Source: Termitomyces sp. T153
Lineage: Eukaryota > Basidiomycota > Agaricomycetes > Agaricales > Lyophyllaceae
Length of the DNA: 64,000 bases
Assembly: GCA_018296165.2 (NCBI GenBank)
Contig: JACKQL020000161.1
Location: 17,615 to 81,614 of the forward strand
Direction: 5' to 3'
Position numbers and translations under genes: made by a program. Shown one piece after another: positions 10,286-21,172 of the stretch. The first letter of the stretch is position 1. Each line of letters begins with the position of its first letter. The notes under the pieces were generated by a model that saw only the letters and a program-made list of their open reading frames with translations, was not told the DNA's origin and made no database searches.

Positions 10286-12608
10286 CTAAGAGTCAAGGTC
10301 AGTGTCATCATCAGGCACCTCCATGGATTCCTCCACTTTCTCCCAGTCTCTCTCTCTGACGTTGTTCTCCTCCTGCCAGGCCAGAAAGGCCTGACAGTCA
10401 TGCCGATATCCCACCAGAGTCGCCAGCGTTTGCTTAATGACAGTGTAACGGGCCTGCGCCACTAACAACTCCTCCTTGGCCTGACAGTCATGCCGATATC
10501 CCACCAGAGTCGCCAGCGTTTGCTTAATGACAGTGTAACGGGCCTGCGCCACTAACAACTCCTCCTTGGCCTGACAGTCATGCCGATATCCCACCAGAGT
10601 CGCCAGTGTTTGCTTAATGACAGTGTAATGGGCCTGCGCCACTAACAACTCCTCCTTGGCCGCCTCCAGCTTCCGTTGGAACCGCTGTTCCACTCCCACC
10701 ACCCTCTCATCAACATTTGCTAGCAATGCCGCTGACATTAGCGGCGTCAACCAACCAAGGTCCTCGCCCAGCCATTCCAGCTCGTCATCGCCAACCTGGC
10801 GCAAAGGCATGTCACTCCAGGTCCCCTAACAAAGTGATTAGTGATCAAGAAGTTAGTGAAAGAAAAGGACTTACCCATCATCGGACTTTGACTTCCTCAG
10901 CCCTCTCCTCCTCCTTGTCCTCCTCAACCATGGCTGGGACAGCCTTGAGTTCCTCCTTGCCTTTGACCTCCATGTTGCTTGCCTCCCGCTCCACCTCAGT
11001 GACCGTTGCTAAGGAAGTAGTCTTCCTCATCTCCACATCCCCCTCTCCCTCCTCGTTGGCAACCGTTCAAAGTCACTTAACACTAGCAACCAACATGGAA
11101 CTTGCTGCTCATTTCTATGCCAGGGGCACGTCGCCATTGCTGTTGTTGTTGCTGTCATCCTTGTTGCTCTCCACCACCTCTCTGCTCTTCACCTTAGTGC
11201 CTCCACTGCCTCCAACCACAGCCTCCTCCTGTGATGTTGGTAGGGTCAAGCTTGAATGCTTGACCTCAATGGGCTCTCCTCACCTCACCAACTCCCTCTG
11301 TTGCTCCACAAAAGCACTTGCGTTTTTTACTGATGCTGCCTTGGTTGCTATCTTCTTAGCAAACTTGCCACCAGTACTCCTTGACGACCATCTGCTGTGT
11401 GAACAGCTCTTCCTTGTGCTGTCGCAACGATAACACGGCTGGACCCCCGTGGGGTACCAGCAGCCCTCTGGGTCGTTGTTGGCCCAGCAATTGTCATACT
11501 GGAAGAAGTTATTAGCAACAAAAAGAGAAAAGAATCACTAAGTACCCACTGCTCCTTGCGTATGCTTATATTCTTGTCGCTTCTCTAGCAACACTGTCAC
11601 CTTTCCCTTGGCCTTCTCCAACTTCACCCTGGCTCCCAGTCCAGTATCCACCACCGTCAAGGCCTTTTGCCAGTGAAGGAGTGCCACCAAGTGCTTGTCA
11701 GTAAACGTTTCTTCAATTTGATCCTGCAAGAAAAGTTAGCAATTGTTGCCAAGAGTTAGCAAAAAAGAAGAAAAAGAGACTCACCTCAATATCTTTGTCC
11801 TCCTTGTCTTGTGCCTTTCCCTTCCCCTTCCCTTTGCTCCTCAGGGTTGTTGCCAATCTTAGCAACATTGCCAACCCCCTAGCAATGCTGCCAGCTGCAG
11901 CCTTGGGAGTTGAGGGGCCCGCCTCTTGAATGTCCCCATGATTTGCCACCTCATTGTCCCCACGACCCTCGCTTCATCCCTCCCCCCTTGCCACCACTAA
12001 CGCACCTACTGGGTGCTGGAAGAAGAACTGGTCATTTGGTGACAAGTCTTCAAAAAGCTGACATACCTTAGTGGTGTCGCTAGTGCTAGCAACTGCTGGG
12101 GCACTTACCATCATTTCTGCAGTAAGGTCGTCCATTAGGAACTCCAAGGAGGGATTGACTGGCGCCTAGCAATTGAGTTAAGAATGCTGCTGAGAGAAGA
12201 AAAGCAGAGACTTATGAAGTGAATGTCAAATGGGCAAACCCATTCTTCCCCCTTGTACTGCTCATACAGTTGGCGACACTCCTTCTTGATAGTCGCCAAC
12301 TCTGGCCATTCAACTCCACTCCCTGTGGTCTTGAACCACTGCAGCCACGTTTGGAAGATAGTGGTGACTGCCAAGCAAGGATCCTTCACAAGGGAAGCAT
12401 GAGCCACGGTAAGCAATCAGTTGACATGTTCCAGGAAGGCGTGGGCCATCATAGTCTTTTCAAACTGAGAGGCAAGATTGGACATAGCAATAAGATTGAG
12501 ATGGTAGGGGAGAGTAGTAGATAAGAAGAAAGTGGGGATGATGAAGTTCAAGCGATACCACCAGCCATTTTTATTCAAATCCCTCTGGTGCATAGACCAG
12601 GTGATCAA
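10286..12608 (-). pseudogene. Antisense spliced accessory gene of family-2 element (five exons, decayed)
   Basis: On the minus strand a five-exon gene can be built: 12608-12216, 12165-11785, 11723-11550, 11498-10875 and 10825-10286. All exon lengths are multiples of three (2112 bp, 704 codons), so every intron is phase 0. Introns of 47-62 bp end in AG and three start with GT (GTGAGT, GTGGGT, GTAAGT); the first donor reads ATAAGT, a one-base loss. There are no frameshifts, but several in-frame stops, mostly TGA where CGA would fit. The product has a basic KGKGKGK stretch, a cysteine cluster (C...C...CYRC...C, near 11485-11410), an acidic coiled-coil region and a 30-residue repeat. Function is unknown; a DNA- or RNA-binding role is only inference. 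Confidence 0.75.
10391..10660 (-). repeat. Three tandem 90-bp repeats (30-residue units) in the accessory gene
   Basis: Units start at 10391, 10481 and 10571 with a 90-bp period and are almost identical. They encode a KEELLVAQARYTVIKQ-type helix-forming unit followed by a TLATLVGYRHDCQA-like half. The period keeps the frame, so the repeat expanded a predicted coiled coil without breaking it. Confidence 0.95.
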
Positions 12609-12653
12609 GCACGTGATTTTGAGGTTGACTGAGGACAGTCAATATTTCAGTAT

Positions 12654-12662
12654 GGGGGAGGA
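12654..12662 (+). other. Polypurine tract of family-2 element
   Basis: GGGGGAGGA lies directly before the 3' LTR start at 12663, the position where the plus-strand primer of an LTR retrotransposon is expected. Confidence 0.7.
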
Positions 12663-13736
12663 TGATGAGCCCCAGTTATTGCTGAGCACCATTTTTGGCA
12701 TTTCTGGCATTGTGGACTTAGTGGCAGCTGACTACTTTGTATTTGGCACAAGTCACAACACTCAGCACATGGGACTGAGCCCGAGAGGTGGACTAAAGCA
12801 CAAGACTCTAGTGACCACAAGAATTATTGAGCACAAGAAATATCACAAGGAGTCTGGAACTTGGGCCTAGATCATCAAGGCCTGGACCCCCCTAGCAATG
12901 ATTATTAGCGACCCTAGCGATCCTGGTGACAAAACAGTGTTCTCCTACCATATATGGACAAATTATCAGATGCGTACCTTTTTACTATCATTTCATTTGC
13001 CGAGCTTACCCACATACTTGAATGGCATCTACACTTCAGGTATTGACATCGGACTCATTTCTTTTTGGTCTTTATTAGCAATTAGGCATCGCCAAGACTA
13101 TGCCTATGATTTTTCACTTAGTTACAGACTGACACCTTGTATGCACCATAAGCACAGTGACAGACACTGTCACTAGTACTTATTTGTTTACTTTCACATA
13201 ACTATACTTCAAAACGTATAAATACTGACTGTACATAGACACTAGAAAGACAGAGAAGAACAGAGAACCCCCTTCAGAGTCAACTAGCTGCTCTCTCTAA
13301 GCCTACCAGCTTGAGATTTCAACTTTGCCTTTCTTTTCCTTATCTCATCTTTGACTCCGGCTTAGCAACGAGCCTCCTCAACTTCGACTTCAACTTAGTT
13401 GGGTACCAACTGCAGGTGCCTATTTGCGTTAATTCAACTTAGTGACGCTAGCAACTAAGGCTAGTGACTAGTGCATGTTCATCCCCTGGTTTCAGTCCTT
13501 CCCTTACCATCTTCTCTTCCCCTACTCTCCTCACCACCGTTTTGACAACCTCAGCTAGCGATAGCGACTTCTTTCTACTTCACCCCACATATCAACTTTT
13601 GCTCTAGTTCTCTGGGACGGTTACTGATTCGCACTCAACTATTAACTTCCTACTGCCAGGTACTCTATCTAGTGACTAGTGTTAGGTCCTCTCTTTAGGT
13701 TTCCTGCACGGCACTAGGCAGCATAGGAGCACATCA
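12663..13736 (+). repeat. 3' LTR of family-2 gypsy element
   Basis: This 1074-bp LTR shares both ends with the 5' copy and carries about 100 bp more near 13470-13575. At several spots it keeps CpG where the 5' LTR has TpG or CpA: TAGCGAC at 12906 against TAGCAAC at 2716, and CTAGCGATC against CTAGTGATC just after. A TATA-like ACGTATAAATACTG lies near 13215. Confidence 0.9.
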
Positions 13737-13915
13737 CTGGGCATCTTCCTTATGCTGATCTCAACCTCCTGAGTCCCCTCCCTCTAGCATTCCCTCATAA
13801 AGAGGCCCTCTATGAGGATGTCTGAGGTGTTGGGTGTGAATCCCCAGAGGAAGAGGAAGGTGAAGGAGAATGGACCTGTACTTCAGATGCAGAGTCCCCA
13901 GATGAGACCATAGAG

Positions 13916-14935
13916 GTGGGTGATGGGATCTATGCTACAACCCTCTGCCCCCCTCCTACAGTGGCAGAGATTTGGGCCAGTCAGACAACTTCTCAGCATC
14001 TGGCTGAGGCATTTGTGGCAAATACACAGCCCAAGCCTTTCCATAGCACTGTTCCCAATCACCTCCATGACTTTGAGAATGTATTCTCCAAGGCCTCCTT
14101 TGATTCACTTCCAGAGCACAAGAGTGGGATCATGCAATTGAGCTGATACCAGATGTGGAGCCCTCCAGTTGCAAGGTCTATCCACTTGCACCCTGTGAAC
14201 AGGACGAACTGGATGCTTTTCTGCAGGAGAATCTTAGCTCAAGACAAATATGACCCTCCAAGTCTCCAATGGCCTCCCCAGTCTTCTTTATTAAGAAGAA
14301 GGATGGGTCTCCTCATCTGGTTCAGGATTATTGTGTCCTGAATGTGATGACAGTGAAGGACTGCTATCCTTTGCCACTCATCTCAGAACTTGTCAACAAC
14401 CTTTGAGGTGCATGCTATTCCACTAAGTTGGATGTCTGCTGGGGCTACAACAATATATGCATCAAAGAAGGGGATGAGTGGAAGGCAGCATTCCAAACTA
14501 ATTGTAGACTCTTTGAACCTCTGACAATGTTCTTTGGTCTCACCAATAGCCCAGCCACCTTTCAGACTATGATGAATGACATTTTCTGTGATCTAATTGT
14601 GGAAGGTGTGGTCTGCATGTATCTTGATGATATCTTCATCTACACAGGAACTCAGGAAGAGCATCACTGGGTCACACACATGGTCTTGGAATGCCTCCAC
14701 CAACACCAGCTCTATTTAGAGCCTGAGAAGTGCAAATTTGAACACACTAAAGTGGAGTACCTGGGTTTGATCATTTTGCATGGAATAGCCAAGATGGACC
14801 CCATTAAAGTGGCAGGGGTAGCAGAGTGGCCTGAGCCAAGGAACAAGAAGGAAGTTCAGGCCTTTCTTGGGTTTGTCAATTTCTATTGGAGGTTCATACA
14901 GGATTTCTCCCACCATGCATGACCCCTCTTTGACT
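13916..14935 (+). pseudogene. Reverse transcriptase of family-1 copy B
   Basis: The linker at 13916-14146 ([18 protein letters not shown]) leads to RT with [46 protein letters not shown], and an intact catalytic YLDD at 14620-14631. The thumb (KVEYLGLIILHG) and connection (QAFLGFVNFYWRFIQDF) follow. The longest open part is 14428-14922 (164 codons). Stops near 14145, 14405 and 14921 and a shifted frame around 14230 make it a pseudogene even though the active site survives. Confidence 0.85.
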
Positions 14936-14939
14936 TCAC

Positions 14940-15560
14940 AGTTAAGGATACTGCATGGCAGTGGGAGCCCCCACAGCAAGCTGCCTTTAATGCCCTCAAG
15001 CAATCTGTGACCTCAAAGCCAGTCTTCCTGTTCCCCAATGACAACTCTTCATTCTGTGTAGAAGCAGATAGCTCAGACTTTGCTACAGGTGCAGTCCTCT
15101 CCCAGCAGTCACAAGAGGATGGCAAATGGCATCTAGTAGCCTTCTACTCCAAGAGCCTTAATGCAGTGGAATGGAACTATAAGATCCATGACAAGGAGAT
15201 GCTGGCAATTATTTGGTCCTTTGAAGAATGGCAGCATTTCCTTGAGGGTGCATGACATAAGTTTGAAGTCTGGACAGACCATAAGAACCTGGAGTACTTC
15301 TGTTTCACTAAGAAACTCAATTGACATCAAGCTTGGTGGTCTCTGTATCTGGCCAACTTTGACTTCTTACTGCACCACAAACCAGGATGGAGCATGGGCA
15401 AACCAGATGCACTGTCCAGGCAGGCAGACCATGGCACTGGAGTGGGAGATAATGACAATATTGTCCTCCTCAAGCCAGAGCTCTTTGCCATCCATGCACT
15501 AAAAGGGATTGTGGCTCAGAGAGATGAGGCAAACATCCTTGGGGACATCTGACAAGGGAA
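14940..15560 (+). pseudogene. RNase H of family-1 copy B
   Basis: The domain reads FCVEADSSDFATGAVLSQQS, LVAFYSKSLNAVEWNYKIHDKE, IIWSFEEWQHFLEGA and DHKNLEYF. It is followed by the GKPDALSR-type connector in a shifted or stop-containing frame. The open stretch 15007-15255 holds the core. Stops near 15253 and 15322 break it. Confidence 0.8.
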
Positions 15561-15639
15561 CCGGGAGGGTGCATAGGAGGATGCAGTTGCCCAGGCTGCA
15601 CAGGCCCTACAAGCTAGACAGGCAAGTGGAGTCAAGTCA

Positions 15640-16600
15640 GTGCATGCAGATGAGTGGGGTCTTCAGGATGGGCTGCTGAAGCCTTCAGGGGACACATCTA
15701 TGTGCCTAACATTCCAGAACTTTGTCAGTGCATTGTAGAACAACATCATGACTCTCAAGTGGCTGGACATCCTGCAAGGTGGAAGATGCTAGAGCTGGTA
15801 TCCCGGAACTATTGGTGGCCACAGATCTCCTGATATGTAGGCACCTACACTAGCACCTGCAACCTCTGTCTCCACACAAAACCTCACAACCAAGCACCTA
15901 TGGGCCAGCTCCACCCACTTCCTATTCCAGCTGCTCACTGGAGTGTTGCATCAGTGGATACCATTGTGGAGCTCCCAGATGCTCATGCATACAATGCTGT
16001 GATGGTGGTGGTGGACCTCTATGGCAAACAGACTCACTTCATACCTACTCACACCACATGCTCTGCCTTGGGAGAGGCCAGCCTATACTGTAAGAATGTC
16101 TGGAAACTCCACAGTCTGTCAGATGGATATGTCTCAGACTGGGGCCCCCAGTTTGTGGCAGAATTCACTTGAGAACTGTATCACCTACTAGGCATAAAGC
16201 TCCATACTACCACAGCCTATTACCCTCAGTCAGACTGGCAGACAGAATGTGTTAACCAGGAACTGGAACAGTATCTCTGCCTGTTTTGTAATGAGAGGCA
16301 GGATGACTGGGATGAGCTGCTGCCAGATGCAGAATTCCAATACAACAACCACATTCACTCTTTCACACAGATGACTCCATTCTTTCTGGACACTGGCAGG
16401 CACCCTCGCATGGGATTTGAACCTCGAGCATGCCCCTCAGAGAACAATTCCATCAACAAGTTTGTGAACCAGATGAGAAGGGCACAGGAGGAGGCAAAAG
16501 CTGCATTGGTGAAGGCCAAGGAAGACATGGCACGGTACTATGATTGCAGATGGACACCTGCTCCAGTTTACAAGCCCAGGGACCTTGTGTACTAGGACAG
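15640..16600 (+). pseudogene. Integrase of family-1 copy B
   Basis: The zinc-binding N-terminal region lies at about 15700-15890 (H...H and TCNLCLH). The core has VDTIVELP, the SDWGPQF box (second catalytic aspartate kept) and WQTECVNQELEQYL (glutamate kept), then a C-terminal region ending in YKPRDLVY. Stops at about 16170 and 16594 interrupt it. Catalytic residues survive, so decay here is by nonsense changes instead of active-site loss. Confidence 0.8.
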
Positions 16601-16742
16601 CTCAGACATTAAGACAACAAGGCCATCCTGGAAGCTGTCACATCATCATCTGGGCCCCTTCATGGTGGAGAAGAAGGTAGGGCCTTTGGCATACTGACTT
16701 AAACTCCCAGCAGGCCTGCACCAACTGCATCCAGTCTTTAAT

Positions 16743-17093
16743 GTGGTCAAGTTGTTTCCAGCTCCAGAGGATCCAATCCCAGGCCATTGCCCTAAGCCAC
16801 CCCTACCACCAGTCCTGGTCAATGATGAGGAAGAATATGAGGTGGAGGAAATCTTGGACAGCAGGGTATTCCGAGGGAAATTGCAGTTCAAGGTGAAATG
16901 GAAGGGATATGGCATTGAGGACATCTCTTGGGAACCACAGGCTAATGTTCATGCACCAGGCTTGGTCCAGGACTTCTACCATAGGCATCCCAATGCCCCC
17001 AAAGTGACTCGAGGCATGTACTCTATTTCACCAGCTGACCAGGCAATTTGTGACTTCTTCTACCCAGTGCATCAAGGTGCTGCATCCTAGAGG
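16743..17093 (+). pseudogene. Chromodomain of family-1 integrase (copy B)
   Basis: A classical chromodomain follows the integrase: EEEYEVEEILDSRV, LQFKVKWKGYGIEDISWEP and a C-terminal helix with VQDFYHRHPNAP. Aromatic cage positions (Y in EYEVE, W in VKWKG, W in SWEP) are present. In chromoviruses this module reads histone H3 methyl-lysine and guides integration into heterochromatin, which fits the density of nested insertions here. The open stretch is 115 codons, the best-conserved part of the copy; its integrase partner is broken. Confidence 0.9.
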
Positions 17094-17101
17094 AGGGGTG
17101 A

Positions 17102-17474
17102 TGTCAGGGGATGTCTCACTTGTTTCCCCTTCTCCTCCTCCAGTTCTTGTCAGATTTGCTCTGTTATGGTTTTCCTTTATTCTCCTTCCTTTTCCCTATC
17201 TATTGGTCCTAGTTTCAGCCCTCAGGCTGCACCGGTTCTCTGTCAATAATTCAGACAAGTGTGGGCCTTTGACACTGCCACTGGCTTATGTAACTGCTGA
17301 CCAATTGCTGACACATCACTTGTGTCTTTTTTCTCTGTCATACTGTACAGTTGTTTCTCATGCTTCTGAAGCCTCTGAAGCCACCTGGCCTAGGGAATCC
17401 CCAGACTTGTTCTCTTTGGATTTCCCTTTGCCAGCTGTGTGATTGAGCCACAGCCTCCAGAGGTTACCCTTACA
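17102..17474 (+). repeat. 3' LTR of family-1 copy B
   Basis: It begins TGTCAGGGGA right after a purine tract and ends CCCTTACA. Related LTRs lie at 21239-21764 (minus), 40746-40976 and 44821-45190, all sharing the ending of CAGCCTCCAGAGG followed by TTACCCTTACA or close variants. Confidence 0.85.
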
Positions 17475-18600
17475 GTGCAGGACTCAGAGGTGTCACCTGA
17501 AGTTTCTAGATTTCCATATATGCTGACAGCTTTTATAGAATGGATTTACATGTTTATTAGAGAGATTGTAGTCTTACTTTGGAAAAAGATGTACAATTCA
17601 ATGACAACATATGAATTGATCACTTTATTGTGATTTGTGATTTGTGACCAACTGTAAAATGTTATTCAGACCTTTTGGAGTTTGAACCAGCAAGTATCCA
17701 AAACATTTGCTCTTTTCTTGGATTACTTACCATGCCCACTCAAGACCAGCTTACAGAAGAGTTGGTGGTTTTTGAGCAGGCTGCACTCAAACATTCCTTC
17801 TGGAAGTTATGTGCCAGCAGAACATGTATCCACCCTGACCATCCTCAATGCTATGATAACTTATTTGATGACTGGTAAATCCAGTGGCATAATTGGCTGA
17901 TACTATCAGGACACACCTGCCAGACTCATCCTGATAAAAGGTGGATATGTTAATGATGAAGATCATTCTGCTGCCACATTATCCTTGAAAGCATTGACAG
18001 CAGCTAAAAATTGGCTCAATCTCATTCCTTTTATCTTCCAACACAGTCCTGGCCAAGTCAACAAAAAGATTTGTAAACTCTGTACATTCTTTGTGGAAGA
18101 TTTCAAGTTTCTGTGTGAAGCAGCCAAGAAATAAGAGACTAATACAGATCCTTCAATGGATGAATTCTGTGGGCACTGGTCTTGAGCATTTCTCAAAATG
18201 AACAGGTTGAAATCAGACAGTACCCACATAAGTTCCACAGACTCTTGTCCACCTCCTTAATCTCTGCAACAATTATCTCCAAGAAACCTGGAATTTGGAA
18301 ATATGTGGACTGCCTGGATAGATTTCAAGTTTCTGTGAAAGTTTGACAGAGAAATATGTGTCAAATGGGTCATGGATGTTGGATGTGGGACTGTCAAATG
18401 CATGCTGGATATAACAGCAGTTGGGAACTGATTCAAGAAGACATTTGTTGAAGACTTGGACTTGGAAATTGATGCAAAGAATATCATCCTTTTGAAGATG
18501 AAATAGAAGTTTCCAGGTTGGAGTGGGGATCAGGAAGAGCCCATTCAAATCATTCTATCTGTCCATCCCAAAATTTGCCTTTATATGGACTTGGTGAAAC
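17475..18600. other. Unassigned AT-rich interval
   Basis: This 1.1-kb stretch lies between the family-1 LTR and the copia Gag. Short open pieces at 17675-17878 (plus) and 17963-18238 (minus) show no motif I recognise. It could include a decayed copia 5' LTR and leader, because the copia Gag starts just downstream, but no matching 3' LTR exists in the window to test this. CpG is very rare, as in the surrounding repeats. Confidence 0.4.
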
Positions 18601-18679
18601 ACAACATAGCCCAGGATGGTGATTTAGTCATTGGATGCAGCCAGAAGCTGCAGATTAAGGAGGTAGAATCTACAACCAG

Positions 18680-19372
18680 ATGAGATTGATAACCAACCTC
18701 AAATTTGGCAGCAAGCCACAATTTGACTGGGCATGTCCTGACCTCACAGTACTCAGGAGCAATGACAATCAGCTTGGGACTGACCCAAATTCTCATGTCA
18801 AAAGAGAGGTAGAAAATTCAATCAGAGGTATCTTAGGACAGGAACAATTTGATGCTTTCAATCTCTATCTTGACAATAAAATGATAGATCATTGGTTGGG
18901 CCAACTCAGACATCAAGATGAGTGGCTTGATGGCACAGGCATGGAAGGTACTTGCCAATGGCTATGGCCCAGTATTGACCCTGGTGGCCATGGGTGCCAA
19001 AAACCAGCTCTGTACTACAATGTACACTGATGGTGCTGATTTCATGGTGTATCTAGTGGACCTCTGCATACAAAATGGCAGGATGCTGTAGAAAAAGGGG
19101 CAGTCATTGGTGATGAGACTTTCTAGACCATTGTCATGAACTCCCTATCAGAATTCTGGAACACAATTGTTGCCAGCCTATATGACTTGCTGATGTCAAC
19201 CAAATTGATCTTGAGCCTCACTGTGCACTTGGAATGCTTACAGATGCAGAGGGTCACTGCAGGAGTCACAATGACCACACTGCAGGCAAACACCAAGCCC
19301 CAGAGATCAAAGCCTATCTGTACCAACACAAACTGCAAGTGCATGGGCCACACAGCTGATGCTTGTCACTGA
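18680..19372 (+). pseudogene. Copia Gag remnant
   Basis: Pieces of a copia-type Gag are spread over shifting frames: a WEVLANGYGP-like segment around 18940-18980, then MNSLSEFWNTIVASLYDL (19136 onward) and a C-terminal zinc-knuckle-like motif PICTNTNCKCMGHTADACH (about 19310-19370). The tail GG.REGQF follows the knuckle, as in basidiomycete copia Gag proteins. Several stops make it non-functional. Confidence 0.7.
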
Positions 19373-19389
19373 TTGGGGGGCAGTAGAGA

Positions 19390-20150
19390 GGGACAGTTCC
19401 TGCAGAGCTTTGGGAACTGTGATGCAGCCCTGGCTATATTGGCAGCAGCAAAAGCTGCAAAAGCAGACTTGGCAATGACAACACCTACAGTGGTGCTGGT
19501 AAACATGTCAGCCTTGCATGTCTCATATGCACTTATGGCCCACATTGACCCTATTCTCCAAACCCCTGGAGACTTTGATGTGAATGTTCTTGCCAGGTGA
19601 CTTCCTCTCCCAGAAGGACTTGGACTCCACCCTTGCAGCTTTGAGGTCATATTATGTGGGGTCTGAATGTCATATAGGCAAGAAGCTATGGATGGTTAGG
19701 GTCAATGCATGGTGTGAATGGTTGAACAGTAATTGGTCCACATACTTATTGTAATACAAATAGCATCTACATGAATGTTACAGTACTCTACACCCATGCC
19801 CAGAATGGCCTTGCCAAAGACAGCATTTGCATAGTAGTTGAGGGTATTTGATGTTTACTGGAAGAAAGTGGACTCCCAAAATCCCTCTGGGCTGAGGCAG
19901 TGGCATTGCAGATCATCACACAGAACCTGATCCCATCAGCATGCCACCTGGGCCATGTCCCTGAGGAGTTCTGGACTGGAAAATGACAAAAGGTGCATGT
20001 CCTGCATCTCTTTGGCTGTACAGCATTTGCAAAAGTCCCTGAAGAGTTCTTATAGTCAAAACTTGACCCTAGGTCTGTCAAGTACATGTTGTTTGGATAC
20101 TGCAATAATGGTTACTGCTTGTATGACTGAGGTATGTCATCAATAGTGAC
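19390..20150 (+). pseudogene. Copia integrase remnant
   Basis: Across three frames one can follow the copia integrase core: an EWLNSNWSTYL segment (about 19715-19750), a THAQNGLA motif (19793-19815), the LLEESG.P segment, an NLIPSACH-like piece and EEFWTGK (19962-19985). Next come an FGCTAFAKVPEEF segment and finally a YCNNGYCLYD-like stretch. Frame changes are frequent, so only the order of motifs identifies it. Confidence 0.65.
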
Positions 20151-21172
20151 ATTGCAGGACATAATTTTTGATGAGGGGTCTGGTCATCCCTTGCTCAACA
20201 TGGTAAACAACAATGACTATAATCTCCTTACTGAATCCATGCCCATGCCAAATCCAACTGTACCAGGCATACTGACTGCCATGCAACCCATTGCACTGCA
20301 TATTTGCAACACCAATCCTCCTTTACATGACCCTGAACCAACCAACTCAAACTCCATGACACCAAACAAACCATCCATCTTGGCTACCCCTGCACCACCT
20401 GCAAATGTCACAAATGATGCTGAGGAAAATGTGGTCTGGCATAAGGCATCTTTGGTGGCAAAGGGCTACTTGCAGGCTGCTGGGGAGGATTTTGAAGAGA
20501 CATATGCAGCAGTTGTTCAGTTTCAATCACTCAGGATCTCAGCAGCAGTGGCAGCACAACTCAGCCTAAACATATGGCAGGTTGATTTTGCCTTGGCATA
20601 TTTGAACAGTGTACTTGAGCATATAGTATACATACATGCATGTACCCCCTGCTTTTCAAGGGGGAGAGGGTAAAGTCTATTGCTTGCTGAAAACCATTTA
20701 TGGCATGATGCAGGGCAGTTTGGACACTGGTGGTATGCCCTTGATGATGCTTCCCAGAAACTCAGTTACATGACCTCTTGGGCAGACAGTTGCATATGCA
20801 GCTGGATCATAAATAGCAAATACATCATAACCAACACTTTCATGGACAACACCTTTGGCCTTTTGTTGACAAAAGAGGGTGCAGAGCTGGTAAAAAAGGA
20901 ACTAGAGGAGGCATATGAGATTAAGGACATGGGGGACCCATTGTTTATAGTAGGTATGGTGATCACTCATGACCCTGACACAGGAGCAATATCCCTACTC
21001 AATGGGCATACCTTGCATGCTTACTCAATCATTTTGGAATGAGTGAATGTAACACCCACCACACACCCCTTCTGCCTGGCATCCAACTTACTGGGGCCAT
21101 GTACCCACAGGCAGAGTTCAACAAAAAGTTGTTGATCAACAAACCATACCATAAGCTACTTGGATCACTGAT
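20134..21172 (+). pseudogene. Copia reverse transcriptase remnant (5' part)
   Basis: The open frame at 20134-20673 starts in the integrase-RT linker (DIIFDEGS) and enters RT with KASLVAKGYLQAAGEDFEET, LRISAAVAAQLSLNIWQVDF and AYLNSV. After a short frame change it continues with IYGMM, and with TNTFMDNTFGLLLTKEGAE, where the catalytic DD pair reads DN (about 20845-20850; G-to-A change). KDMGDPLFIVGMVI follows. Coding sequence then stops at LLGSL (about 21168), where another element is inserted. Confidence 0.8.

Larger units (their letters stand above)
2508..13736 (+). mobile_element. Complete but inactive Ty3/gypsy element, family 2, with antisense accessory gene
   Basis: The two LTRs (2508-3430 and 12663-13736) share the ends TGATGAG...ACATCA and similar sequence throughout. 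Between them lie a primer-site candidate, gag, protease, RT, RNase H and integrase on the plus strand, then a spliced gene on the minus strand, then a purine tract. Pol differs from family 1: it lacks a chromodomain and has the VGYDER, PMGWTNS and FI(N)DV signatures of another gypsy clade common in basidiomycetes. The 5 bases outside the LTRs (TCCAC and CTGGG) do not match. The flanks belong to different family-1 copies, so the element probably arose by, or took part in, recombination between repeats. Confidence 0.9.
13737..17474 (+). mobile_element. 5'-truncated Ty3/gypsy chromovirus, family 1 (copy B)
   Basis: Starting after the protease, this copy contains the pre-RT linker, RT, RNase H, integrase, chromodomain, a purine tract (AGAGGAGGGGTGA) and a 373-bp 3' LTR. 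It is the best-preserved family-1 pol in the window, but has in-frame stops throughout. Its 5' part is missing at the family-2 LTR. It overlaps in content with copy 1 (linker to RNase H), so the two are not halves of a single split element. Confidence 0.85.

Noticed and set aside
10717..11433. 238-codon plus-strand open frame
   Set aside because: It is the shadow of exons 4 and 5 of the minus-strand accessory gene, which has proper splice sites and a more protein-like composition; the frame also runs through an intron.
17675..18548. Possible small host gene(s) between the LTR and copia Gag
   Set aside because: Short frames on both strands, no splice structure that holds together and no recognisable motif; kept only as unassigned sequence.
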